From the NCBI GenBank assembly GCA_017458065.1, contig JAFTGD010000012.1, positions 1 through 64,000 of the forward strand: DNA of 64,000 bases, given 5' to 3'. This document shows positions 17,592 to 25,117 of the stretch, piece by piece (the stretch's first letter is position 1; every line of letters begins with the position of its first letter). The notes beneath the pieces are model-generated. The model made no database searches, was not told the origin of the DNA, and saw only the letters and a list, made by a program, of their open reading frames with translations. The position numbers and the translations under genes were made by a program. The DNA is from Oscillospiraceae bacterium. Its GTDB lineage: Bacteria; Bacillota; Clostridia; Oscillospirales; Oscillospiraceae.

Positions 17592-18077
17592 GTGACAGAA
17601 AAAGAACTGCACAAGCTGAGCAGACAGGATCTGCTGCAGCTGCTCCTTGCGCAGAGCAAGGAGGTTTCACGTCAGAGAACTCTGATTGAAGAACTGAAAA
17701 ACAATGTTGAGCAGGAGCGCGAGCTCACGGACCGTCTAAAGGCAAAGCTGGACGAGAAGGATGAGACCATCGAGCATCTGAAGCACCGCCTCGACGCCAA
17801 GGACGAGACTATGAACAAGATGAAGGCCGAGGTGGAAGAGAAGACCACGGCAATGGAAGCGCTCCGCACCCGTTTGGACGAGAAGGACGCCCTGCTGGAT
17901 GCAACAAGGGCAAGATTGGATCGGCTGGAGGGCTATCCATCGGCTCAGACTCCGTCTCGTGCTGCGACGTCTGACACGGAGAATGCGGTGGATCCGGAAG
18001 AACGGCTGCGCCGACTGAAAGATATGCTGGCTCAGAGTGAGGCCATGGCGGATACGCTTCGGAAGGGAGAAGCATGA
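17592..18077 (+). CDS. Coiled-coil protein of unknown function
   Basis: A 161-residue soluble protein with a GTG start; GGGAGGAA lies a few bases upstream. The N-terminal LHKLSRQDLLQLLLAQSKE is a helical motif. It is followed by a continuous heptad-patterned coiled coil (about residues 25-120) rich in Lys, Glu and Asp with repeated LDEKDET / LDAKDET units. The C-terminal part is a short helix (ERLRRLKDMLAQSEAMADTLRKGEA). There is no signal peptide or membrane segment, so it probably acts in the cytoplasm. Its stop overlaps the start of a signal peptidase gene (ATGA), so a link to secretion, for example as scaffold, is possible but unproven. Confidence 0.75.
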   Translation: MTEKELHKLSRQDLLQLLLAQSKEVSRQRTLIEELKNNVEQERELTDRLKAKLDEKDETIEHLKHRLDAKDETMNKMKAEVEEKTTAMEALRTRLDEKDALLDATRARLDRLEGYPSAQTPSRAATSDTENAVDPEERLRRLKDMLAQSEAMADTLRKGEA

Positions 18078-18664
18078 GCGATACCAATCTGAAGCAGATC
18101 GAGATGCCCTCTGTTGAGCTGCTGGAAGGCGAGCTGAGACGGACGCAGTACAACCGCCGTTACCGCAGGACGCTGCGGACGACGTTGTTTTCGCTGCTGG
18201 TTGTGGCGGCCGTCGCGGTCATCATCGCGGTGCTGCTGATGCCGGTACTGCAGATCAGCGGCAGCTCTATGGAGGATACTTTGATGGATGGCGACCTCGT
18301 GGTCGCGCTGAACAACGGGAAATACAAGACCGGCGACGTCATCGGCTTTTACTTCAACAACGGCATCCTCATCAAACGCGTGATTGCCGTGACCGGAGAC
18401 TGGGTCGACATCGACGACGATGGAACCGTCTATGTCAACGGTGTCAAGCTGGACGAGCCCTATATCACCGAGAAGTCCATCGGCGAGTGCAACATCACGC
18501 TGCCCTACCAGGTGCCGGAGGGGAAGTGCTTTGTGATGGGCGATCACCGCGCCACCAGCCTGGACAGCCGCAACACCGCGGTAGGCTGCATCTCCAACGA
18601 CGTGGTCGTGGGCAAGCTGCTGATCCGCTTCTGGCCGATCCGGAGCTTCGGCACAGTTTCCTGA
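18074..18664 (+). CDS. Type I signal peptidase (second copy)
   Basis: A 196-residue membrane peptidase with one N-terminal helix (about 37-57), catalytic Ser65 (GSSMEDTL), Lys101 (LIKRVIAV) and the GDHRATSLDSRN box. It is a clear paralogue of the enzyme at 3747: the stretch from GDVIGFY to the end aligns with no obvious gap and differs mainly by conservative changes. The pair flanks the surface-protein locus, as expected for a duplication kept for a large secretion load. It is translationally coupled to the coiled-coil gene by an ATGA overlap. It could be the general housekeeping enzyme, since no third copy is seen here. Confidence 0.92.
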   Translation: MSDTNLKQIEMPSVELLEGELRRTQYNRRYRRTLRTTLFSLLVVAAVAVIIAVLLMPVLQISGSSMEDTLMDGDLVVALNNGKYKTGDVIGFYFNNGILIKRVIAVTGDWVDIDDDGTVYVNGVKLDEPYITEKSIGECNITLPYQVPEGKCFVMGDHRATSLDSRNTAVGCISNDVVVGKLLIRFWPIRSFGTVS

Positions 18665-18725
18665 GGATTCGTCTCGGTTTAGGCGGAGAAGGAAGACAAA
18701 ATGTGGAGAAATCCTAAAAAAGAAC

Positions 18726-18754
18726 TTGCTTTTCTGCCTCCGGTCTGCTATTAT
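18726..18754 (+). promoter_or_regulatory. Promoter of rpmB
   Basis: TTGCTT (18726-18731), a 17-base spacer and TATTAT (18749-18754), 48 bases before the rpmB start. Confidence 0.55.
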
Positions 18755-18802
18755 ATCTAAGCTGTCTTTTTCAGCTAACACAAGCAAGGAGGTGCTTCAG
18801 CT

Positions 18803-18991
18803 ATGGCAAAGTGCCAGTTCTGTGACAAGGATGTGGCTTTCGGCATTCAGGTCAGCCACTCTCATAGACGCTCCAACCGTACATGGAAGCCGAACGTGAA
18901 GCGCGTCAAGGCCATCGTTGACGGAACGCCCAAGCATGTTTACGTCTGCACGCGCTGCCTGCGCAGCGGAAAGGTCACCCGCGCTGTGTAA
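18803..18991 (+). CDS. rpmB: Ribosomal protein bL28
   Basis: A 62-residue protein of the large ribosomal subunit. It carries the usual N-terminal MAKCxxCxK, the SHSHRRSNRTWKPN block and a second CTRCLRSGK pair, so this is the zinc-binding four-Cys form of L28. AAGGAGG precedes the ATG. It is monocistronic, with its own promoter and a strong intrinsic terminator. It acts as a housekeeping boundary between the surface locus and the metabolic genes. Confidence 0.97.
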   Translation: MAKCQFCDKDVAFGIQVSHSHRRSNRTWKPNVKRVKAIVDGTPKHVYVCTRCLRSGKVTRAV

Positions 18992-19007
18992 TTGAACATT
19001 ACCCGAT

Positions 19008-19043
19008 AAAGCCTGTCGTAGAGTTTCCGCGACGGGCTTTTTC
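19008..19043 (+). terminator. Intrinsic terminator of rpmB
   Basis: AAAGCCTGTCG pairs with CGACGGGCTTT across an 11-base loop and is followed by a short T-run. The right arm is also the first element of the 81-bp repeat array that starts at 19029. Confidence 0.85.
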
Positions 19044-19287
19044 GGTATTGGCACTATGAAGAAGGTTCCCCCGCCCTCCGGGCGGGGGGAAGAAAAACTG
19101 TGGTAGAGCCGCGACGGGCTTTTTCGGTATTGGTACCATGAAAAGGGTTCCCCCGCCCTCCGGGCGGGGGCCAAAAGCCGCAGCAGAAAAGCGACGGGCT
19201 TTTTCGGTATTGGTACCATGAAGAGGGTTCCTCCGCCCTCCGGGCGGGGGAAGAAAACCTGCAGTAGAGCCGCGACGGGCTTTTTTG
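19029..19287. repeat. Three 80-82-bp tandem repeats plus a partial fourth, terminator-derived
   Basis: Units start at 19029, 19111 and 19191, and a partial one at 19272. Each opens with GCGACGGGCTTTTTCGG, the right half of the rpmB terminator, and the three full units continue with a nine-bp G/C hairpin (CCGCCCTCCGGGCGG core). The last, partial copy lies just before xpt. No coding potential is seen. The array looks like a local tandem duplication of a terminator plus a REP-like palindrome. Confidence 0.85.
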
Positions 19288-19314
19288 GATTTTTACCGCT
19301 TTGGAGGATAGACA

Positions 19315-19887
19315 ATGGAAGCATTGGAACAGAGAATTTTGAACGAAGGCGAGCTTCGCCCGGGCGGCATCCTGAAGGTGGACGGTTTTTTGAACCACCG
19401 CATCGATGCGCAGCTGAGCTACGACATGGCAGTGGAGCTGAAGCGTCTCTACGAAGGGGAAGAGATCAACAAGATCCTGACTATCGAGGCTTCGGGCATC
19501 GCCATGGCCTGTATGGCGGCCTATGTATTCGGCTGCCCGCTGGTCTTCGCCAAGAAGAGCAAGACGAAGAACATCTCTTCCGATGTCTGGTCTGTGGAGG
19601 TCGAGTCCTTCACCCACGGCAACACCAACACCGTGGTCGTGTCCAAGGAATACCTCGGGCCGGAGGACAAAGTCCTGATCATCGACGACTTCCTTGCGAC
19701 CGGCGCTGCGCTGAAAGGGCTGAAGGCGCTGGTGGAGCAGGCGGGCGGCACCGTTGTCGGAGCCGGCATCGCGATTGAGAAGGCTTTCCAGGGCGGCGGA
19801 GATGAGCTGCGCAGTGCAGGGATGCGGGTAGAGTCCCTCGCACGGATCGCCAGCATGACCGACGACAGCATCGAGTTCGTGCGCTGA
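19315..19887 (+). CDS. xpt: Xanthine phosphoribosyltransferase
   Basis: Purine salvage enzyme that converts xanthine and PRPP to XMP. The 190 residues match the family length. The N-terminal MEALEQRILNEGELRPG..LKVDGFLNHRID is characteristic of Xpt, and the PRPP-binding loop is DKVLIIDDFLATGAALKGL (about 121-139). GGAGG precedes the start. No purine riboswitch is visible in the short leader, which is instead made of the terminator-derived repeat. An intrinsic terminator follows, so the gene is probably expressed alone. Confidence 0.96.
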   Translation: MEALEQRILNEGELRPGGILKVDGFLNHRIDAQLSYDMAVELKRLYEGEEINKILTIEASGIAMACMAAYVFGCPLVFAKKSKTKNISSDVWSVEVESFTHGNTNTVVVSKEYLGPEDKVLIIDDFLATGAALKGLKALVEQAGGTVVGAGIAIEKAFQGGGDELRSAGMRVESLARIASMTDDSIEFVR

Positions 19888-19918
19888 ATCACAACAGCAT
19901 ACAGCAAATCAACAAATA

Positions 19919-19958
19919 AACGTTCTGTCTTCCTTCGCAGGAGAACAGAACGTTTTTT
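19919..19958 (+). terminator. Intrinsic terminator after xpt
   Basis: AACGTTCTGT pairs with ACAGAACGTT around a small inner hairpin and is followed by TTTTTT. It can also serve the convergent sortase gene. Confidence 0.85.
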
Positions 19959-19989
19959 GCCTCATTGGTTCGGTTTTGCGGATTGCCGC

Positions 19990-20832
19990 TTATTCCATCG
20001 GGATGCCGCCTGCGCTCATGACCGGCAGCAGCTTCCCGTGCAGCACGGAGCGCGCGTCCTCAAACACATACGCGCAGGTCGACATCACGATATAATGCGC
20101 GTTCGGGTCCAGGTCAACGCCGATGTGATAAGGAGAATACGACTCCACATTCCACAGGTAGGAGAGGAAGTCTCCGCCGGAGTACGGGGGAATCTCATAG
20201 GTGTCGGAATAAGCGGAGGTGTCATAGGCGCTGTAGAGCTGGACCTTGTAGTCCTGCTCCGGCGTCAGCAGCCACATCACCGGATGCTCGTCGAGGTAGC
20301 TCTTCATCTGCCACCAGCCTATCGTAGCAAACATGGAGCCGCTCGCCATGTGGTGGCCGTAGAGAATGGAGATCGGATCGGCAAAGTTCCGCTGGTTCCG
20401 CTCGTCGACAAAGATCGAGCCGGAGGCGTTGTAGGTCCCGTCATAGCTGTGGTGGAGGTAGGTGTCGTTGGACAGGCCGTGCATGACCGGGTAATCGATG
20501 ACCGTATCCGGGCAGTAGATCCAGCCGTCCACATCCGGGTTGACCTTTTTCAGTGCTTCAAAATTGACCTTGATCGGGGCGACCTCCGGCAGACGGTAGA
20601 TGCCGTCGTTCAGCCTGGAAGGTTTCTTCTCTCCGCTGGAATCCGAGGGGACCGCTTCGGGCACTTTTGCACCGAGCGCTGTGGGCTCGGTAAAGGTCGA
20701 GGACGCGGCGCGGTACAGGCGCTTGTTGGCGGCGTACTGGTACTGCACCACGGCGACCGTCCCGCCGCAGAACAGAAAAACCGCCGCCAGTATGATCATC
20801 AATACTCTTCTGATACGCTTCCACATGGGCAT
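19990..20832 (-). CDS. srtB: Class B sortase
   Basis: Membrane transpeptidase that attaches proteins to peptidoglycan. The 280 residues have a single N-terminal membrane helix (about 9-30), a linker, then the class B fold with DGWIYCPDTVIDYPV, His160 (LYGHHM), Cys253 (MSTCAY) and Arg261. The YGHHM and STCAY..xxARxxxxGKL motifs separate it from the class C enzyme at 11456. Either the first or the third codon (MPMWKR) could be the start; GAGG lies closer to optimal for the third. It is convergent with xpt and has its own promoter. Substrates are not obvious; the APKTGD protein at 15089 is one candidate. Confidence 0.92.
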   Translation of the reverse strand: MPMWKRIRRVLMIILAAVFLFCGGTVAVVQYQYAANKRLYRAASSTFTEPTALGAKVPEAVPSDSSGEKKPSRLNDGIYRLPEVAPIKVNFEALKKVNPDVDGWIYCPDTVIDYPVMHGLSNDTYLHHSYDGTYNASGSIFVDERNQRNFADPISILYGHHMASGSMFATIGWWQMKSYLDEHPVMWLLTPEQDYKVQLYSAYDTSAYSDTYEIPPYSGGDFLSYLWNVESYSPYHIGVDLDPNAHYIVMSTCAYVFEDARSVLHGKLLPVMSAGGIPME

Positions 20833-20867
20833 TCTACCTCAAATCATCCGGACTTGTTGTGATCCTT

Positions 20868-20896
20868 ATTATACCGGAGGCTTATGAACAATTCAA
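20868..20896 (-). promoter_or_regulatory. Promoter of the class B sortase
   Basis: On the minus strand, TTGAAT (20896-20891) and TATAAT (20873-20868) are separated by 17 bases, 36 bases before the start. Confidence 0.6.
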
Positions 20897-21054
20897 GCGA
20901 GTTTCTTGCAAGAATGACGGAATGAGAGGACCGGGAAAATCCTCCCCGCGTTTAACGATGTTAAATGCGAAGTTAAACAAGCTAAAATTCTAATCCCGGA
21001 AGAAGAGGGGTATAATAAAGACGTTAAAACAATATTTTGAAGGAGGAACTTATC

Positions 21055-22749
21055 ATGAGCAAGAACATTTCCCGTCGGGACTTTCTGAAGGGCTCTGCAG
21101 CCGGCGCAGCGGCCATGGCAGCGGCCGGCGTGCTCGGCGGCTTTGGCGTGACCGCTTTTGCGGCGGACGAAGCGGCAGAGGAAGCGCTGGAGACCAAGTA
21201 CTGCAACGGCTATGACAATGCAGCCGGGATCGGTATCGTGTCCGAGCCGGATTCCAAAGAGGATGCGGACATTGTCGTCGTCGGCTCCGGTATTGCGGGC
21301 TTTATGGCTTCGATGATCGCCAAGGAGCAGGGACCGGATCTCAAGGTCGTCCTCCTGGAAAAGAACGGCTTCTGGGGCGGCTCCACACTGTTTGCGGAAT
21401 GCAACGGTCCTGCCACGCTGAAGACTCCCGAAGAGGCGCGTCAGGTTGCGGCTTCTCACCTGAAGAGCACCAATTATATCGCAAACCCCATGCTGTGGTA
21501 TGAGCAGGCCATCGATGCCGGGTACAACTCCGCATGGCTGTTCGGCAAGCACAATGTCGGCTGGTATCAGGGGATGGGCCCCGCGTTTTACGAGGGCGGC
21601 AACGGCAGCAGCGCCATCAACAAGTACCTGGCGCCGGATGCCGAAGCGCTTGGCATCGACATGCGCAAGAACGCCCGCGCCAAGGCGCTGGTGATGGCGG
21701 ATGAGTACACCTGCACCGGCGTGCAGTACATCGACGCGGACGGAAAGATCGTCGAGATCGACGCCAAGGCCGTCATCCTCTGCACCGGCGGCATGTCCAC
21801 CAACAAGGCCCTTCTGTCCTATTACTCCTCTCAGGATATGGACAAGATCATCGGCTGGGGCGCCGGACAGGACGGCGACGGCCACCTGATGGCGGAGCAG
21901 ACCGCACACGGCCGCGCCAACCACCTGACGGTCTCCTCCCTGTTCAACAATGTCGCGGGCTTTGCCTATGACTCCCCGCTCGGCGTTGCGGCGACCATGC
22001 AGTACACCGACCTCTTTGTCAACGAGGACGGCGTCCGCTTCGCGGATGAGTCCCAGGGCGGCGGTCTCGGCACCTCCGAGTCCGGCAAGCTGATCGAGGG
22101 CGAAGGCTATGTCTGGAGCATTCTGGACCAGTCCATGATCGCGAAGTACGAAGCCGGCGGATGCACCCGTCATTATTCCGGCTTTGCCGATGCCTGCGTC
22201 GGTGCCGAGCTTGACCTCCAGACCGAACTGGACGCGGCACTGGCGGACGAGAATCTCTCCAAGGTTGTGTTCAAAGCGGACACCATCGAAGAGCTGGCCG
22301 AGCTGATCGGCGTGGATCCCGCGACTCTGAAGGAGACCGTGGAGAACTACAACCGCTATGCCGAGTCCGGCGTGGACGAGGAATGGGGCAAGGCCGCCGA
22401 GAACCTCTGGGCCTGCGACACGGCTCCGTTCTATGCCATGTGCGTCTCCTCCGGCATGCTGAACACCAACGGCGGTATCCGCATCAACCGCAATGCCCAG
22501 GTCGTGGATGCCCGCTTCAAGCCCGTTGTCGGCCTCTATGCCGCCGGTGTCTGCACCTCCGGCTGGGACGGTGAGCTTTACGGAGGCGGTTCCTGCCAGA
22601 CCGTCGGCATGTGGGCGGGTTCCAAGGCCGCACGCCATGCGCTGGAGACCCTCTGCGGCGTGACGGTTGCCGAAGACTGGTACGGCGAGCTCCTGGAGAA
22701 CGACAAGGACGCCGCCCCCAGCGCTGAGAACCTCCATAACGAGGGCTGA
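21055..22749 (+). CDS. Tat-exported FAD-dependent reductase (fumarate reductase/flavocytochrome c-like)
   Basis: An exported flavoprotein of 564 residues. The twin-arginine motif SRRDFLKG and an Ala-rich signal precede mature sequence, and the FAD dinucleotide fold starts at about residue 73 (DIVVVGSGIAGF). The C-terminal GLYAAG...GGGSCQTVGMWAGSKAARHALE closes the FAD domain. AGGAGG eight bases before 21055 fixes this start over an upstream ATG. Family members reduce fumarate, urocanate, cinnamates or similar acceptors. Here the usual GAxRLGGN block is replaced by ELYGGGSCQ, and no FMN-binding or haem domain is present, so the acceptor is unknown. It may use an external electron donor. Confidence 0.85.
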   Translation: MSKNISRRDFLKGSAAGAAAMAAAGVLGGFGVTAFAADEAAEEALETKYCNGYDNAAGIGIVSEPDSKEDADIVVVGSGIAGFMASMIAKEQGPDLKVVLLEKNGFWGGSTLFAECNGPATLKTPEEARQVAASHLKSTNYIANPMLWYEQAIDAGYNSAWLFGKHNVGWYQGMGPAFYEGGNGSSAINKYLAPDAEALGIDMRKNARAKALVMADEYTCTGVQYIDADGKIVEIDAKAVILCTGGMSTNKALLSYYSSQDMDKIIGWGAGQDGDGHLMAEQTAHGRANHLTVSSLFNNVAGFAYDSPLGVAATMQYTDLFVNEDGVRFADESQGGGLGTSESGKLIEGEGYVWSILDQSMIAKYEAGGCTRHYSGFADACVGAELDLQTELDAALADENLSKVVFKADTIEELAELIGVDPATLKETVENYNRYAESGVDEEWGKAAENLWACDTAPFYAMCVSSGMLNTNGGIRINRNAQVVDARFKPVVGLYAAGVCTSGWDGELYGGGSCQTVGMWAGSKAARHALETLCGVTVAEDWYGELLENDKDAAPSAENLHNEG

Positions 22750-22784
22750 TTCTGCAAAAAACGGAATAGAAGCATAAACAACAG

Positions 22785-22817
22785 GGACCGCGCTGCCGGA
22801 CATCGGCAGCGCGGTCC
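22785..22817 (+). terminator. Hairpin after the Tat flavoprotein gene
   Basis: A perfect 14-bp inverted repeat (22785-22798 and 22804-22817, loop GACAT) is followed by TTCTC, a weak U-tract. Confidence 0.7.
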
Positions 22818-22918
22818 TTCTCAGGTTTGGGGAGGTTTTCTCACGACGGAAAAGCGCTGGTAGGACGCCGCAGGGAATGGGATTCCCAGCCCTTGCGCCG
22901 GACTTTGATCGGATCTGC

Positions 22919-22947
22919 TTGACAAAATATGCATCTTGACGTAAATT
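22919..22947 (+). promoter_or_regulatory. Promoter of the Ldh2-family gene
   Basis: TTGACA (22919-22924), 17 bases and TAAATT (22942-22947), 55 bases before the start codon. Confidence 0.5.
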
Positions 22948-23002
22948 GGTGTAAAATGAAGAAAACTCATGGAACACAAGATCAATAAAGGAGGTACTCA
23001 CC

Positions 23003-24061
23003 ATGATGCATCTTTCCTACGACCAGGAAATCACCCTGATTAAGCGCCTGGTTGCGCCCCTGAACGTCGCCGAGATCGACGCCGGCTATCTGGCCGCCGT
23101 CGTCACCCACTCGGACTTCACCGGCACCTATTCCCACGGCCTGTCCCGTCTGTGCATCTATCTGCGCCAGTACATGGCCGGCGCCCTGGTGGCGCAGCCC
23201 GACTTCCGCTGTGTGAAGGAAGATCAGGCTGCCCTCGCCTTTGACTGCGGCGGCGGATCCGGCATCGCGGCGGTGAACCGCGTGTACGATGCGGTGCTGG
23301 AGCGCGCCCGCAAGTACGGCGTCGCCGCCGGCGTCGGCCGCAACAGCGCGAATATCGGCTGCGGCGGTTATTACGGACACCGCATGGCCGAGGACAACAT
23401 GATCGGCATTGTGGTGAGCAACACCTACCCCTGCCAGGCCCCCTTCGGCGGCGCGGACCGCCTCATCGGCACCAACCCCATCATCCTCGGCTGCCCCACG
23501 ACAAATCCGAACCGCCCCATCGTCATCGACGTCTCCACCAGCGGCGTCGCCATCGGCAAGGTGCAGGCCTACCGCCGTGAGAACAAGCAGATGCCGCCCG
23601 ACTGGGCCAACGACTACGACGGCAACCCGACCACCGACCCGCATGTCGCCTACTGCGTCCGTCCCATGGGCGGGCACAAGGGCTACGGCCTCGCCGTGTT
23701 TGTCGACATGTTCGGCGGCGTCCTGTCCGATGCCCTCACCAGCCCCGAAATCCCCTTCGTGGAGGACATGAGACCCGAGGAGACCGGCTTTGCGGTGATC
23801 CTGCTGGATATTGCGCACTTCCTGGATGTCGAACGTTTCAAGGAGCATGCCTCGCTGTACGCGTCCATGATCAAGAACAGCCGCACAGCCACCGGCGTAA
23901 AAGAAATTTTCATGCCCGGCGAGATCGAAGCCCGCCTCATTGAGGAGCGGAAAGTCACCGGCCTTGATTTTTCCGACGCGCTCGAAGCGGAGCTGACCGA
24001 GCTTGGACGCAAGTGCGGCGCTCTCGGAGAGAATGACGAGCTGATGAGCCTGCTCGCCTGA
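23003..24061 (+). CDS. Malate/L-lactate dehydrogenase (Ldh2/AllD) family oxidoreductase
   Basis: Cytoplasmic NAD(P)-dependent 2-hydroxyacid dehydrogenase of the Ldh2 fold. The 352 residues carry the SHGLSRL block, the nucleotide-site APFGGADRLIGTNP, DVSTSGVAIGKVQ, and GGHKGYGLAVFVDM, all standard for the family. In the block that normally reads SxHFGxxGYY, this protein has SANIGCGGYY, so the conserved His is Asn. That may alter substrate or catalysis. AGGAGG lies nine bases upstream. Family members act on malate, lactate, sulfolactate, ureidoglycolate or diketogulonate, and the substrate here cannot be told. The preceding Tat flavoprotein has a separate promoter and terminator. Confidence 0.85.
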   Translation: MMHLSYDQEITLIKRLVAPLNVAEIDAGYLAAVVTHSDFTGTYSHGLSRLCIYLRQYMAGALVAQPDFRCVKEDQAALAFDCGGGSGIAAVNRVYDAVLERARKYGVAAGVGRNSANIGCGGYYGHRMAEDNMIGIVVSNTYPCQAPFGGADRLIGTNPIILGCPTTNPNRPIVIDVSTSGVAIGKVQAYRRENKQMPPDWANDYDGNPTTDPHVAYCVRPMGGHKGYGLAVFVDMFGGVLSDALTSPEIPFVEDMRPEETGFAVILLDIAHFLDVERFKEHASLYASMIKNSRTATGVKEIFMPGEIEARLIEERKVTGLDFSDALEAELTELGRKCGALGENDELMSLLA

Positions 24062-24075
24062 TTGAGACACATGCC

Positions 24076-24106
24076 TGACCGAACCTGCATCGCGCGGGTT
24101 CGGTCA
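24076..24106 (+). terminator. Hairpin after the Ldh2-family gene
   Basis: TGACCGAACC (24076-24085) pairs perfectly with GGTTCGGTCA (24097-24106). It is followed by AATC, so there is no real U-tract. Confidence 0.6.
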
Positions 24107-24137
24107 AATCATATCTGATATCGTCTGGAGGATGGAT

Positions 24138-24434
24138 ATGGCAGTTTACAACAGGATTACGCCAGAAATTATACAGGTTATCCCTCACAGGGATTTTACG
24201 GTTTCCGTATACTTTGTTGACGGCAAAATTGTCTTGTATGATGTAAAACCAAAACTGGGAAAGGGTGTATTCAAAGCACTTGCAGATCCGGATACATTTG
24301 TAGACTGCTGTAAGATTATGAATGACACCTTGGCGTGGGACATTGAGAGAAACAACGATCCGGCAAGTTGTATTGATATAGACCCGGATACCCTCTACGC
24401 TTTAGAGCATGTAGGAGAGCTTAAAGCAGGGTAA
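24138..24434 (+). CDS. DUF2442 family small protein
   Basis: A 98-residue protein matching the DUF2442 pattern: I-P-H-R-D-F-T-V-SVYFVDGKIVLYDVKP near the start and a C-terminal IDIDPDTLYAL. A GGAGG centred about seven bases before 24138 makes this ATG preferable to the one at 24132. DUF2442 proteins are often found with DUF4160 partners or in toxin-antitoxin-like pairs, but no partner is adjacent here. Base composition is more AT-rich than the neighbours, which hints at recent acquisition. Function is unknown. Confidence 0.75.
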   Translation: MAVYNRITPEIIQVIPHRDFTVSVYFVDGKIVLYDVKPKLGKGVFKALADPDTFVDCCKIMNDTLAWDIERNNDPASCIDIDPDTLYALEHVGELKAG

Positions 24435-24448
24435 TAATTGCCTAAAAA

Positions 24449-24479
24449 ATCGCCGCTGTCTGAGGACGACAGCGGCGAT
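24449..24479. terminator. Bidirectional terminator between the DUF2442 gene and fchA
   Basis: A perfect 12-bp inverted repeat (24449-24460 and 24468-24479) lies between convergent genes. The plus-strand left flank is AAAAAA, which gives a U-run on the minus strand. Confidence 0.8.
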
Positions 24480-24481
24480 GA

Positions 24482-25117
24482 TTACTTCTTCGGAGTCTGC
24501 AGATATTCCATCACGGAATCGGCGACGGTCTGGGCGCGGGGGATGTAATCCCGGAGCATGGCTCCGGCTCGGGCGCTGAGGTCATCTGCTTCGGCGCAGC
24601 CCGGGAGCATCCTGGTGTTCACAAAGACATTCATCGAGGCGGCCTCCAGCGCGCAGCGTGCGGCGAGAGCGGCGCAGCCGACGTCGGAGAGCAGCAGCAC
24701 GCTGCACTTGTCCCGGAGCTCTTCCAGGATCTTAATCAGCCTGCAGCAGCGTTCCATCATCTCAAACGGAGCCTTACAGGCATCCAGCGTTGCCGTCTCC
24801 AGCTTCTCCGCGTAGCCGGGGCTGGTTTTGTCCAGCGAATAGATCCGGGAGAGCGGCTCAAAGGCGGCGGCATCCTCATCCATCAGCTCCAGCAGCCGCA
24901 GACGGAGCGCCTCTGTCTCCTCAATCATACGGCGGTGATCCTCTTCGTAAGGGAGAAACTTTTTCTTCCCGATGGTCAGACCGGCCGCCATCCCGCCGAG
25001 CGCGGAAGCGAGTGCGCCGATCAAAGCCGCGGCGCCGCCTCCGCCGGGGACAGGCGCTTTGGAGATGAGCTCCTGTGTAAACGCGGAGATCTGAAGGGAG
25101 GACAGCTGATCCTTCAT
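24482..25117 (-). CDS. fchA: Methenyltetrahydrofolate cyclohydrolase / cyclodeaminase family (FchA)
   Basis: Cytoplasmic enzyme of folate one-carbon metabolism, 211 residues. It belongs to the FTCD-C/FchA family, whose members either hydrolyse 5,10-methenyl-THF to 10-formyl-THF (FchA) or deaminate formimino-THF. The N-terminal APVPGGGGAAALIGALASALGGMA block is diagnostic. The cyclohydrolase role is favoured because the FolD encoded at 28492 lacks its own cyclohydrolase residues, fhs is nearby, and no histidine-degradation genes are seen. Its ATG overlaps the stop of the folC fusion (ATGA), making it the third gene of the THF-riboswitch operon. A cyclodeaminase role cannot be excluded from sequence alone. 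Confidence 0.85.
   Translation of the reverse strand: MKDQLSSLQISAFTQELISKAPVPGGGGAAALIGALASALGGMAAGLTIGKKKFLPYEEDHRRMIEETEALRLRLLELMDEDAAAFEPLSRIYSLDKTSPGYAEKLETATLDACKAPFEMMERCCRLIKILEELRDKCSVLLLSDVGCAALAARCALEAASMNVFVNTRMLPGCAEADDLSARAGAMLRDYIPRAQTVADSVMEYLQTPKK

Noticed and set aside
19272-19314. Purine riboswitch before xpt
   Set aside because: The leader is only about 40 bases of terminator-derived repeat and has none of the conserved junction bases of the purine aptamer.
20893-23004. Open frame of 703 codons antisense to the Tat flavoprotein gene
   Set aside because: It is a shadow frame caused by high third-position GC. The plus-strand gene has a Tat signal, FAD motifs and a ribosome site.
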